From positions 45,689,340-45,753,339 of the forward strand of contig CM049322.1 of NCBI GenBank assembly GCA_026874595.1: a DNA stretch of 64,000 nucleotides, read 5' to 3'. Source of the stretch: Sipunculus nudus. Taxonomy: Eukaryota > Annelida > Sipuncula > Golfingiida > Sipunculidae. This document shows positions 37,561 to 49,239 of the stretch, one piece after another. The notes beneath the pieces were generated by a model. It was not told the origin of the DNA, made no database searches, and saw only the letters and a program-made list of their open reading frames with translations. Position 1 is the first letter of the stretch, and every line of letters begins with the position of its first letter. The position numbers were made by a program, and so were the translations under genes.

Positions 37561-37650
37561 CGTTTTAAACGATTATGCCAAAATGCTATCGATTTAATCG
37601 ATTCTGAAAGAAAACCACCAATCCTGGATTCAATCGATTAATTGGTACAC
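37556..37650. repeat. ATCGATT/ATTGGTGG repeat block, copy 2
   Basis: ATCGTTTTAAACGATTATGC with TCGATTTAATCGATT, ACCACCAAT and CAATCGATTAATTGG, inverted relative to 14672-14760. It adjoins the decayed helicase and may be part of that element. Confidence 0.55.
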
Positions 37651-38042
37651 CGCCTATAGGTTCGGGATGTTTTATATTACTTGATAGAAATTTTGACTCA
37701 TTTAGCGTGCTTTAAATGGGTTGGTGTCATTCATAATTTATAAACATTTTACGTGCATATTAAATCAATTCTTTAACAAAAGGATTCAATCTCCACAGTT
37801 TACGATGTACGATGAGATCGCGAAAATGGAACCCGCGCGAAATACTGAAAAGTGAAAATTGCGAATATTTATCCTCTTTAATATGAAGACAACAGTGTAC
37901 ATGTGTCACCTAATTGCAGCATCCGTCCTTCTTGGAATAGCAGTTCGGACCTACACTTCGACAATCCTGTTCGTGTTGGTGAACAGGAAAACACCTTTCT
38001 CTCACAGCTTGGATTCATATTTCCTGCAATTAATAAAGCGAC

Positions 38043-38750
38043 CCATAGGGGAGCTTAATATTTTATCGGCTGCGCGTCCGCGTCCGTGTCCGCTTTTTCT
38101 AGAAGCTTATATCTCAGAAGTGCTGCCACCTATCAAGATTTCGCCGTAATCATGCACTAGAAAGGCAAATATATTTTCGTGGAAGTGTGACCTTGACCTT
38201 TACATTCAAAGTCAGTTCATACTGGAAAAATATTACCGTACTTGCCCATTAGCGCGATAGCGGCCACAGTTTTCATTTGATTTGTTTATTACTTTGTTAA
38301 AAGCATCGCCTTATGACTTGATCGAAAGCATCAACTTTTTGGTGACCTTTACCTAGGATTTTTTTTAAATTTTATGTTGACTTTTCATTCATGTGATTTT
38401 TGGTGATTTAGCTAACTTCTTTAGTACTGCATATTTTTTTTTCTCTTCAAAATCGCTACACACATTGCCTTGACCATGTTCTGTGATGTGTTCCAAAACC
38501 AGTGACCTTGACTTTGATCTTCAAGGACATGTCCCATGTTTAATATTTTGGGCCATTTTTGCACTTGGCCATTGTTAGCAGCTGGGTAGGCATTGTCTTA
38601 AATACAGTGGGTTCATTATATTGCGAGATCTGATGCATTGTGTTCCGAAGTAAGCCATTCTGAACAGGCTTTCATATCAAGACTATTCTTGGGTCTTGGG
38701 TCTGTCAGAATGTGATTTTTCTCCATGTCAATTTTCTAAAATTTATCAGA
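38043..38750. repeat. dispersed repeat with GTCCGCGTCCGTGTCCG and TGACCTTGAC motifs
   Basis: The CGTCCGCGTCCGTGTCCG stretch, followed by GTGACCTTGACCTTT and a second GTGACCTTGACTTTGA, has the look of a diverged dispersed element. No coding capacity; class unknown. Confidence 0.4.
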
Positions 38751-39080
38751 GGTGAGTCTTAATTTTGATGGAAAGAAAATTATTCAATAATAACTGTTTT
38801 TTTTTTTCTATATACAATAATAATTGTTGGTTTTGAAAAGAACTATATTCCTATTATTACATAAGAAGAGCCTTTATATGTATGTGTGTGTTGAATATAC
38901 AATATTATACAATTCCAATTCCAATTCTAATTCTAATACAATGTGGGCATTGCTACTTCTTTGCAGTTCACTAAATCTGTTGGCTTTCCTACAGTTCCTG
39001 GATTAATTTATGTGCTTAATAGGCTTGTCAAATTGATGATTTCTATTAGTTAATTTGTTTTCTCAGGGATGATTCAATAT

Positions 39081-39230
39081 ATATATATAGAGAGAGAGAA
39101 AGAGGTATATATACACATACACATACATATACACATATTGTCGATGATGGCTGTAATTGTTTATTTCCCTGCTGTTGGGCAAACTCATAGTCTGAAACAG
39201 AGAAAAAACAAAAAGTATCAGTTACCTAAA
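39081..39230 (-). other. possible exon, weak
   Basis: TTTTTCTCTGTTTCAG (minus strand, ending at 39192) is a strong acceptor followed by an open frame DYEFAQQQGNKQLQPSSTI that runs on into a GT/AT microsatellite. No donor or partner exon was found, so this is only a candidate. Confidence 0.15.
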
Positions 39231-40050
39231 CATGATTTGTATGTCTGAAATATGATATATATGTACATGAAATATACATTATGTATTGATATAGAAATGA
39301 AAATGATTAACTAGGATATTTTCAGTGAGATACTCAAATACTTAAACAAATATGCAGGGTGTATTTCTCAAATAATCTGATTATTCATTTAAATCACACA
39401 TAAATGACACACATGTTATTCCACATGAGATGAAGAATAAAAAAAAATTAAAACAGGTATGTACAGCAGTGGTGTTATCATAATGATATAAAAAGGGCTG
39501 TATTTAAATTGGAAAATCATGTAAGCCAATATGTTATACACACGCGGGTCCGGTATATCTGCAATATATTAAACAAACAATGTATCAACACACTTTTTTA
39601 CACACAATATACAAAATATTCAGCACGGACAGTGATACCACCAAACAAGGGATGACAAGATTTGGAGAACCTAGTTTTGGTACAAAATCTAAATTTACCA
39701 AAGAAATATATATATAATACGTGCTAATTAAAGATTTCTAAAGTAGTTTTCGAAACAAGGCATAAAGGCTAATTCACCGAAAACATGTGATTATTCGAGA
39801 TTGTACACCTCTGTGAGCTGCTGGAAAAGTCAAAGATGGCGGTGAAAAATCTGAAATGCCGGGGGGTTAACAAAGGAAACGCACGTGCTCGGGGCCCCCT
39901 GGGGTGAACAGATGGTCACAAAGCATGATAAGACGCCAATGTTGGCTCAGTTTACGGTAGTCTAACGTTAATCGAGTAAAATACAGCCGGGCCGTGAAAT
40001 AACCGTACTACCGTGAAAGAAACACGGTACACTATCGTGAAACTACAGCC
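39231..40050. other. intergenic, no feature seen
   Basis: AT-rich sequence without an exon or recognisable element. Confidence 0.35.
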
Positions 40051-40179
40051 ATGTCTAAGAGTGTATATGTGTGTATTTATACATATGTATATAGAAGTAT
40101 GAATAGCCATGCTGATTCATTCTTTATAGATCGAAAGGGTATACATAGAAAAGTCGACCTTTCTGTGTATACACTTTCC

Positions 40180-40390
40180 ATCTATATATACATATGTATC
40201 CATATATATGTGTGTGTGTGTGTGTGTGGGTGGGTGTGTGTGGGTGTGTGTTAATATATATGCGTATATATATATATATATATATGTGTATATACATGTG
40301 TATATACATGTATTTTGTATATATATTTATGTGTTGATACACACATATATATATATGTGTGTGTATACACATGTATATTAATATATATGT

Positions 40391-40433
<43 letters not shown>
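40180..40433. repeat. complex (GT)n/(AT)n microsatellite array
   Basis: TGTGTGTG, GGGTGTG and TATATATG runs, ending in a 40-bp (AT)n. Long frames over it are low-complexity artefacts. Confidence 0.95.
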
Positions 40434-40435
<2 letters not shown>

Positions 40436-42378
40436 TACTAAGACACTACGTTCAGGAGACACAACAGCTTTCTGTTCCTAGATCGCATAATGCATATGGG
40501 AATAGAGCTTTCATCAATTTTGCACCGGTCGCATTAAATTTAATCTATGAAATATGTGTTGACACTTTAGCAAATATTACTTATAAACAATTTATTAATA
40601 AAGGGATGGCTTTTGCTCTCTTTGTCCGTAGAAGGGTGGAATCTTCTCCCGTACTCCAGTATTGTCCCCCCCCCCCCCCCACATTTCCACGCCACACAGG
40701 TCCCGTGTTCTCTGGCGGTGTGCCCGTGACTTTTCTGCGGACATTGAAATGACCTGGGCTATGTACCATTGTTAATAAGGTCAGATGTGGTCCTTGACGC
40801 CACGTGCTGTTACATGTGGTTAACCTCATTTTTAGGATTTGCTGCAATGCTCTGTGTCCGGGTGCTCAGTCCGTGGTTTCATAAGTTCGTGGTTATATTA
40901 TGAGTTTAGATATATTAGATTCCTGTGTGCACGACATACCCATAAATCAGTGTATCTATAAACATATCCATAACAGAATTTGATCTGTATCAGTGAAATA
41001 AGCGACATACAAAACGTTAGCAGATTCGCAATATTAACATATTGTTCTTCTAGCATATAGGCCTTAAATATGGCTAAAAGGGCGAAGCCGGCAACTGTTT
41101 AGTAATATGATAATTGCCTAAGTTCTTTTTTATTCAATCTGTTTAAAGAGTTGTTTAGTCTGTTAACATGGATCAAAGTTAATTCGTATAACATTAAATT
41201 AAGCTTATGTTGGTAATTAGGAAGCTCTAGATAAGGGTTGATGTTGAACAACCATTGTAATAATAATAATATGTGCATAGGGTACACGTTTCATGAGATT
41301 AAATGGAAATAACAATAAATACTACTATGGAGAATGTTTGTATTGGAAACTTAAAGTGTTCAAATTATGTCAGACATATTTACAACTTTGCAGTATGCGC
41401 CAAAAAGTTTAATAATAAATTATAAATAGTACCACTATTTCACAAGTACACTAGACGAGAAGGAAAATGTCCATTATAGACAACTAATATAAAAGATCTC
41501 GAACCTATAGGCATTGACCATGAGACAACAATGAGACACCAGTCGCTCCCTGCAACTAGTGTGTGTAGCAGTGTTTAGGGCTGCTCAGTTATTTATTACC
41601 ACAGCAGGGGTATCGGGTTTCTAACTCAGTGTAACACAGTGGGCCACTGTAGCTCACTGGTGTATGGATCAGCAGGGACATGTACTATATTTTATACTCT
41701 CAATCATTTGATTTTAGTCAATTATTTCCATTTTGGTATGCTTAGAAAGATAATTTTGTGGAGCTGATTATGTTAAATGGTTAAATTATATTACATAGTA
41801 GCTGAGCAAGGACGCATATTTCATATCAGACTAGGCAAAAACATGAAATAACCAGGAATTTGGAAAACAGTGTACTTAACAGTAATAAAACCTGGTATAA
41901 CTCATTAAATCCAATTTTTACAGTAACTATTTTTTCCTGAATTATACGTTATGTCTTTCTGCAGCTGAGGCCTGCAACACCTGTTTGATTTTATTTTTCT
42001 TGTTCCTCTATGGTCAGTCAAACCTTGTCCTGTCTGCTAATTTAAACCTTTACACAAGGTCTATTCTCATAAAATTCCCTGGTCTCTATGTACCTTTCAT
42101 TACCATGAAACACCTAATTCATGTATACGATGCTTTATTTTTACTTATAAATATAATTATAACGAGGGAGAATAAGAAGAACAAAATAGAAGTGTATTTA
42201 ACAAGAAGTAATATTGTTTTATCAGATGAAGAACTAATGAAACCCTTATATTAAAAACAGATCTGAATATATTATATGAAACATAAAAATAGTGGTTAAA
42301 ACCAAACTTTAAAATTATAGATATCCAAGGCAAGCTTATAGTCTGGTTGTATCTTGTATGAGTATATTATATGACTAA
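40434..42378. other. intergenic, no supported gene
   Basis: Includes a C13 run at about 40668 and otherwise AT-rich sequence. An 89-codon plus-strand frame at 41985-42254 lacks splice sites or family resemblance. Confidence 0.4.
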
Positions 42379-42938
42379 AGGTGCGGACAGGACCGACCCC
42401 CCCCCCCCCGTCCAACACATAAGCTGTCCGGTCCTGGTCCGGTCCAGCCGCAGGCGGTCCATTTCAGTAGGGGGATCAGTCCAAGCGGTCCCGTCCATTT
42501 AGTAAAATATAATTAAAATAAATTAAATTGTAATTTATGTGCAAATTTGGGTCAAATATTTAACAAAAATCGAATATCACATACACAGCAAACCCTGCAA
42601 CAAATGTTATATTATAATCTATATGGGAACATGTCACTTTAATCATAAGTTAATAACCAAAAAGTACCCTTCACTGTTACTCAGTGAAAAATATATATAA
42701 AATAATACATTATAATTAAACTATGTCAGCTGCCATTGCTTTGAATACATTTACGTAGCTAAGAGACTTTCTTTGAGAGGTTAATTACAAGTTTTGTAGA
42801 ATGAAGATAAATCCATCAAATCAATCCATTAAATCATCTGTTGGCATAAATGTTTAAAAATTCGGTCCAGGAATATGCGGTCCAGTATTTTTTGTTAGTG
42901 GTCCAGTCCAGCCTAAAATTGTGGACCAGTCCACACCT
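42379..42938. mobile_element. family II (GGTCC-rich) element, copy 3, bounded
   Basis: This 560-bp element has inverted ends AGGTGCGGACAGGACC and GGACCAGTCCACACCT, GGTCC-rich subterminal regions and an AT-rich centre shared with 29085-29715. No coding capacity. A C13 run interrupts the left subterminal region. Confidence 0.75.
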
Positions 42939-44860
42939 CTGTATATGACCAGCTTTAGGAATCACACGTTTACACATTTTTTCAGTGTATTCTGGGCAGG
43001 TCCATGAAAATGAGACATAAACATAAAAATGTCATTTTACTTTCCAATGAAAGTTTTTTACATATTCTTAAAACTGATATCGTCCTATCAGGATACGTTT
43101 AAAAAATTAAGTTATATTGAAAAATGCTGGAGATATTTCATTGTGAAGGATATGCTTTAAAAATAATAACTGTAACAAAACTGTGGGTAAAATTTTCTCA
43201 TCTCCATTGTCTATTAAATCAATAATATAAAACTTAGTGCCTGTCAGATTTAATCCTAGGAACATAACCTTTCACTTAAAACCTAAAGTTTCACACACCC
43301 TGGGACAAAGATAAGGTCGTGTTTCAGACTTATTATAATATGCTAATTATCACTCATTCCGCAACCAAAAAAAAAAGATTAAAAAAGTTAATAAACACAA
43401 GAAGGCGTGGTCAAAATGTTCCAATTTTAAATCCTCTTTTTACGCCTAAAAATCTTCAAATAAATGTAATCAATTGACATTATTATAATTAATAAATAAT
43501 AAAAATATGGTTACGGAATGATAATTCATGGCAGTGTATGCAGAGGTTACGGAATAATTAACATGGTATCTATGATATTTTCTTTCCTTTTAGTTGGATA
43601 AAGCAAGATTCATTCATCATCATTTAAAGAAATTGCTTATTTTTATAGAAACGTATTCAAATTGATCTTATAAAAATACCAATATATTAGTAGTTTTGAG
43701 ATTGACAATGCATAATTGCACAGGTTTAAATCAGATGTGAAACACATGTACATGTATTTACCATTATACGTTTCTCACCAAAGCCTAATCATTCTTTGGT
43801 GTTTTCTGAAGGGCGATTGCTAGGATAACACTGATGATGCACAAGCCATCACAAGCATTCGTTCTGTTAACTCGCTTTTGTCATTCTGTAACCCATTAAA
43901 TTTATGAATATTTCAATTATTTTAATATTTAAAATAGATTAAATTGTACTTATTGAACTGTTGTCATGTTATCTGTTGAATGTTCTTGTTAATATAATTA
44001 TATTATATTTACAGTTCGTACCAAAAAAAATCATAAAATAACTTAGCTAACCCAGCACTACCCCAGGAAATAGTTTATGTTTAAAAAAAATATATACTTA
44101 AATATTTCAATAAATAAATTCCAAAATCTCATTCCATAAATCAGGGACCTGCCCATCTGACTCTACAACAAGCTTATATAAGAGTAAATGAAAATTAATA
44201 CACATCATATTCTGTATAAGCAATATATGTATGACCACAATTAGAAATCACACATTTACATACTTTTTCACACTTGTGCATTGTGGCTCTCCAATAAGCT
44301 TATATAACCGTTATTGAAAATGAATACACATTAAACTCATGCTAAACCAGTTCTGAAGATTAACATTACTATGAATATTATAGGTTCATTAAACAGTAAC
44401 ACATCAGATTTCTGTGTGGTTCACTATTTATATTAAATAACATTTTCCAGTCATCAAGATAGTGTACATAAATTAAATTCTTAATCATTCATATAATTTA
44501 TATTATTTTAAATTACTTTACTGATGGTCTTCTTATATATTGTTGATAAATTAAAGGAGAAACTAATTTAGGCACCTTTTAAAATGTCAGATATATGAAA
44601 TGTGATAAAAAAAACGGTCAAACAAGCACAGTGTACCTACCTAAGTAGGTTTATTTTGAACACTGAAGTGCTTAAGTGTAGGCCTAAAATTGCATGACAC
44701 AATGAATTTAGGGTGTTTCACTGATTATAAAAAAAATAGATAAACTAATTATCACTTGTGATACAGAGTCAAACATGTCTTGTAATGCAGAAAGTAATTA
44801 TTCAGTGATTAAAAATAGGATTAAATTAGTTATAGCCAGTTAAAAATGTCAAATTTACCT
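42939..44860. other. intergenic, AT-rich, nothing supported
   Basis: Very AT-rich sequence without a convincing exon, repeat array or RNA gene. Confidence 0.45.
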
Positions 44861-45061
44861 GGTACCCTATGTTGTTAGCACCACCATCATGCCTTTACTG
44901 TGGCATATGTACTGTCTTACTGGGCAATCAAATACGTGTTGACAGGTTTATCAATGAAGTTGATGAAAATATTGGGTTAATTGGACAAATGCGGTTTATA
45001 CTGGTCAATTCAAGCATTTATGAACAAAATGCCATGATCCAACAACCCTGAACGCTCTGTG

Positions 45062-45074
45062 GTTGCTAGGCAAC
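45062..45074. promoter_or_regulatory. RFX X-box-like palindrome
   Basis: GTTGCTAGGCAAC is a perfect inverted repeat (GTTGC / GCAAC, 3-bp centre) matching the RFX X-box pattern. It lies in a moderately GC-rich islet (44870-45130) bordered by AT-rich DNA, which also holds a 60-codon plus-strand frame (44869-45051) and a minus-strand CAG|GTAAAT. This may be a regulatory element of an unannotated transcript. Confidence 0.4.
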
Positions 45075-45242
45075 TACACCCTGCCAGCAGCTGGGGGTAT
45101 CAGTTACCACTGCAGCACACACAGCCTGTGGCTCAGGCATTAAGTGACCAAGATATCTGCTATAGTAACTGCTGTGTACCACATATCTTTCCTACTACTC
45201 TGACAACAAAAAAGTGACTATTGGGTTTTAATGTAAAACAGG

Positions 45243-45372
45243 GGTTTTCCTAAATTTCTCGGTGTGGGTGTGTGTTAGAGAGAGGGTGGATGTTTGTGTG
45301 AGAGGGTGTGTGAAAGGGCGTGTGTGTGTATGCGGGTGTGTGTGTGAGAGGTTGTGTGTCGGTGGGTGTAAA
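45243..45372. repeat. degenerate (GTGTGAGAGG)n low-complexity tract
   Basis: GTGTGTG alternates with GAGAGGGTG. Similar sequence occurs at 59337-59480. Confidence 0.8.
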
Positions 45373-45546
45373 TTATTAAACCATTGAAAAAAATGAAGAG
45401 ATAATGCAGGAGCCAGGAAAATGCAGTATTTCTGTGAATGAAAAGTGTGATATTTTTATGTTGCAAATAAAAATATTATACAATATCTCCTGTTATTATT
45501 AGTAGCTATCCAATACAGGACAATACTTTTGTTGACAGAAATAAAA

Positions 45547-45594
45547 TTAATACAAGTCCAACTGAATCCTTGGCAGTTCTTCTATTCTTGACTG
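45547..45594 (-). CDS. possible terminal exon of an unidentified gene
   Basis: A 10-T tract and CTATTTCCAG precede a 15-residue open end, QSRIEELPRIQLDLY, closed by TAA. The acceptor is strong and the peptide is not low-complexity, but no upstream exon was paired with it. It could be a chance match. Confidence 0.2.
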   Translation of the reverse strand, partial: QSRIEELPRIQLDLY

Positions 45595-45739
45595 CTGGAA
45601 ATAGAAAAAAAAAACAAAAACAGAGGTATTTGAAGATAAATGTACAATGAAAATCGAAGAGTTGAACGTCCACAATGCCGAAACGTAAGCGAAAACGGAG
45701 ACCTGACCTCTGGGTAACGGAGACGTGACCTTTCATTCC

Positions 45740-46377
45740 CGGAAGGCAGGTGGCCTGATGACCATACTAAAGGTCTATGAGGGCTTAAATTAGGGCCGTC
45801 TTAAAGAAGTTAGGCGGGCGGTCAGCCTGCGTCCGGGAACTATAAAGTTCCAAGAGGTCCTGCCCATCACGGATTAACTGTAATGTCCCCTTTTTGTATC
45901 TGTAATGTGAAATATAAAAAAATGTTAAAAATTGGAATCTTTGCAAAAAAAAAGTCTGAAGTCTGAAGTGGTAAGTAAGCAGGTAAAAACTTCTGAGGCC
46001 TTAATACCGGGGCGGATGAGGACTTAATATATATTTATTTTCTAAGGGAAGGAGGAGTGCTGTCAGTTTCTTCCCCGACTGCCGCACGTGAATGTGAAGG
46101 TGCACTATGACACAAGCCCATTAAAAATTTAAGAGGAAACGTGGTAAGCATATGCCGTAGTTGCATTGTTTTGACCCAAAAGGTAGCAATCCTAGCTGGT
46201 TTAGGCATGGGTCAGGCTTTTTTTATACCCGGATCGCTGGAAGAGGCTAGAGAATGAATGAAGGATAGAGCCATTTTGAGTCCGAATACCTGGGAAATTG
46301 CAACTAAAAAAAGATCACAGGGGCCTTATTAACCCATTCAAGCTTAGAAAACGGTCTTTAAAATAATAATTTGTGCA
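45740..46377. other. intergenic, no gene seen
   Basis: Moderately mixed composition without an exon model. GGTCACGTCTCCGTTAC occurs here on the minus strand as a partial direct repeat (45700-45730). Confidence 0.35.
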
Positions 46378-47418
46378 CTAGTTGTACATGGAAGTTGTCT
46401 ATGTGCACAATATGTCCACGAACAGGTGTCTATGTGCACAATATATATAATGGAAGTTGTCAATGTACACTTTTTGTCTCATGGCGGTTGTCTTTGTGCA
46501 GTTTCTGTCCAATTTAAGTTGTCTATGTGCGCAAGTTGTCAAAGAGCCGTTGTTTATGTGCAATTGTTGTCTAAAAGGAATTGTCTATGGGCACTAGTTG
46601 TCTACGAGCAGTTATCTTTGTGCACTTGTTATCTAATGGAAGTTGTCTATGTCCACATTTTGTGCACTTGTTGTCCATGGAAATTGTCTATGTGTACAAT
46701 TAATCTAAGAGCAGTCGTCTATGTGCATTTGTTGTCCAATTTAAGTTGTCTACGTGCTCACGTTTTCTAAGAGCAGTTGTCTTTGTGTAGTTGTTGCCTA
46801 ATGGAAGTTGTCTTTGTACACTTGTTGTCTAATGGAAGTTGTCTATGTGCAATCGTTGTCTCCGAGCAGTGTTCTATGTGCACTTGTTGTCTAATGGCGG
46901 TTGCCAATATGCAATTGTTGTTCAATTTAGGTTGTCTACGTGTGCGAGTTGTCTAAGAACAGTAGTCTATGTGCAACTGTTGTCTAATGGAAGTTGTGTA
47001 TGTCCACAAGTTGTGCACTTATTGTCAATAAAAGTTGTCTATGCGCAGTTAATGTTTACGAGCAGTTGTCTATGTGCAATTGCTATCTTCGAGCAGTTGT
47101 TCATGTGCACTTGTTGTCTAATGGGAGGTGTATATGTCTACAAGATGTGACGTTGTCAATGTCCGCAAGTTGTCTTAGAACCGTTGTCTATGTGCAGTTG
47201 TTTTCTAAGAGGAGTTGTCTATATGCACTAGTTGTCTACGCGCAGTCATCTATGTGCACAAGTGGTTTTAGAGCAATTTTTCTTTGAGCAACTGTTGTTT
47301 AATGGCAGGTGTCTATGTGCAATTGTTGTCCAATGGAAGCTGTCTATGTACATTTGTGGTCTACGAGCAGCTGTGTTTGTGCAAAAGTTGTCAACGAGCA
47401 GTTGTCTATGTGCACTTA
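46378..47418. repeat. about 32-33 bp degenerate minisatellite, roughly 30 units
   Basis: Units alternate GTTGTCTATGTGCAC with TTGTTGTCTAATGGAAG or AAGTTGTCTAAGAGCA. Because the unit is close to 33 bp, several plus-strand frames stay open for 60-114 codons and give an 11-residue periodic Cys/Val/Tyr-rich peptide. Units shift frame often and there is no splice or start context, so these are treated as satellite, not genes. Confidence 0.9.
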
Positions 47419-47429
47419 GTTAAATGGGC

Positions 47430-47700
47430 CGCAAGCCCAAAACGGGAGTAGCAAACCGCCCTGTAGCAGGGCATCTGTTACAGGTGGTTCAGAGCACCGT
47501 GATTTGCTGGGATGCTCTGTCAGAGCAGCAGAGTCCAGACTGCCCCGAAACAGCTGTTTTCTAGTAAAATAGGCCGCCGGTCCGAAACGAGAGTTTCAGA
47601 GGCTCTGTGACAGAGCCGGGTGCTCTGTAACAGAGCATATGTGTAACAGACCCGCGTGCTTTGTAAGAGCATCTGTAACAGGTGGTTCTAGAGCACAGTG
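47430..47700. repeat. tandem short hairpins of GCTCTGT(N)ACAGAGC type
   Basis: GCTCTGTCAGAGC, GGCTCTGTGACAGAGCC and GCTCTGTAACAGAGC occur in close series with CTGTAACAGGTGGTTC twice (about 47468 and 47671). Each is a small perfect or near-perfect palindrome. Confidence 0.75.
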
Positions 47701-47702
47701 CT

Positions 47703-47860
47703 ATGGATAAAAATCAGTTGTGTGTGTTGAAGACTGTGGAAAAATTGTGTCCAGGAAGGCCATTTTGATGTGTACAATAGATAAAGGCTCGTTGTAGCAT
47801 GTTGTGGGTGGTTAAAATCCTGTGTGTATTAGAGCAGGGTGAAATGGCCTGTTTTTTCCT
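47703..47860. repeat. direct repeat flanking the 10.3-kb segment, left copy
   Basis: GGATAAAAATCAGTTGTGTG...GTGGAAAAATTGTGTCCAGGA...GCAGGGTGAAATGGCC parallels GTATAAAAAGCATGTGTGTG...GTGGAAATTTTGGCCCAGAA...GCAGGGTAAAAGGCC at 58394-58500, in the same orientation. Confidence 0.55.
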
Positions 47861-48072
47861 GAATATTGGTGTAAATCCTTACTGAATGACAGCAGAACCG
47901 TTGGTGTGTGAGCATTATTGCAGCTGTGAGGTTGAAAAAGCAGATGGCTGAAAATCGGAGATCCCAGTCCAAGCACTTTTTTAAATTTCAAAATGGTTGG
48001 AGACTTATTCCTGAATGAGTTGGGCCCTGTGGTTTGCAATGCTAGCTGGTATGTGCCAGAGGGTTGCTGTAG

Positions 48073-48290
48073 TACACTGTTAAAAGAAAAGGTTTTCTAA
48101 AGGGTAATAAAAAGGTTTTTATCGTGTCCAAATACAGAAACCCTTAAATGGTTTTTTGAGAAAACCCATTTCCGAAAAACCTTTAATAGGTTTTTTTTTT
48201 AAAACCCTTTAAAGGTTTTATTTAAATTACATCAAACCAAATAACCTTTATAGGGCCATGAAAAAAAAACCCTTTTGAAAGATTTTGTTT
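48073..48290. mobile_element. left arm: TACACTGT end with AAACCC/GGGTTT inverted motifs
   Basis: It begins TACACTGTTAAAAGAAAAGG and is filled with alternating AAAGGTTTT and AAAACCCTTT motifs that can fold on themselves. The outer about 30 bp recur inverted at 58396 (about 26 of 32 match). It could be one end of a long element or a small independent foldback element. Confidence 0.5.
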
Positions 48291-49239
48291 ATAGGACAAA
48301 CAAGAAATCTATAGGTCATATCACGCAGTGCATATTGTCTTCCAGGGTAACTGTGCATGATCTGTAAAATAAAACAAGGAAACAATAATTTGCAGAAATC
48401 CAGATCTATTTATTTGATATTAAAACTTTACATGAGTATAACATAAACGATTGCCGCTCATGCTAATTCGACTTAAGAACAACATTCTTAGAAGTCCTAC
48501 AAGATGCTGTTTTGAAATATTAAAAATCTTGCCAGACTTAACCGAAACACAAACACCTATACAAACAATTACAATATGTTTGCACATAAGATTAATCAAA
48601 AGATAACATAAGTGATATAAAGAAATCACAACTGAGAATTACGCTTAATAGAAAGCCCATAAAATATATCAGCACTTCATGTCACAGGATATCCATTAAA
48701 AATTGTCTGAAAATGTAACAAATTCCTCATTACTGGTATTATTTAGAGGGATGGGGGAAAGAATTAGACACTGCTTGAATTCAAACTATAACAATTTATA
48801 AACAGATAGTACCATCAAAACTTTCTTGTATTAAAATGACATCAAAACACATATGTCTTACATGAAATGATGTATAATTTGCAGAATAGCTCGTTTTGTT
48901 ATCCACTTTCTTAGCATCTTAAGTTGCAAGCCACTTTGCACATATAATAAGCCTTTTCTGTCAGATAATAAATCAAATAAATCTTTTATTTATCCTTGAC
49001 CTATATAAGAAAATGATAATAGGTGTAAAATTGTACATTTAAAAACCAGGTTCTTGTTTCTGAATATTAGAATTTAAGATATGTTGTTCAACATATTTCA
49101 TACTTTTAATAATGTGAAGACAATGCTTAAATGTAAAAAAAAACATATAATTCATTATATGTTATTCATGTGAAATAATTTTATGAAACCTGGTTACTCT
49201 ATCTTTGGAAACATAGTTTTTTTATGATGGCTTTAAACT
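48291..49239. other. AT-rich interval, no gene seen
   Basis: No exon, array or recognised element. Confidence 0.4.

Noticed and set aside
44869-45051. 60-codon plus-strand frame with coding-like composition
   Set aside because: Plausible peptide, but no supporting splice sites, promoter or homologue; kept only as context for the X-box.
46426-47423. Four overlapping plus-strand reading frames of 63-114 codons
   Set aside because: They follow the unit of the minisatellite and have no splice or start context.
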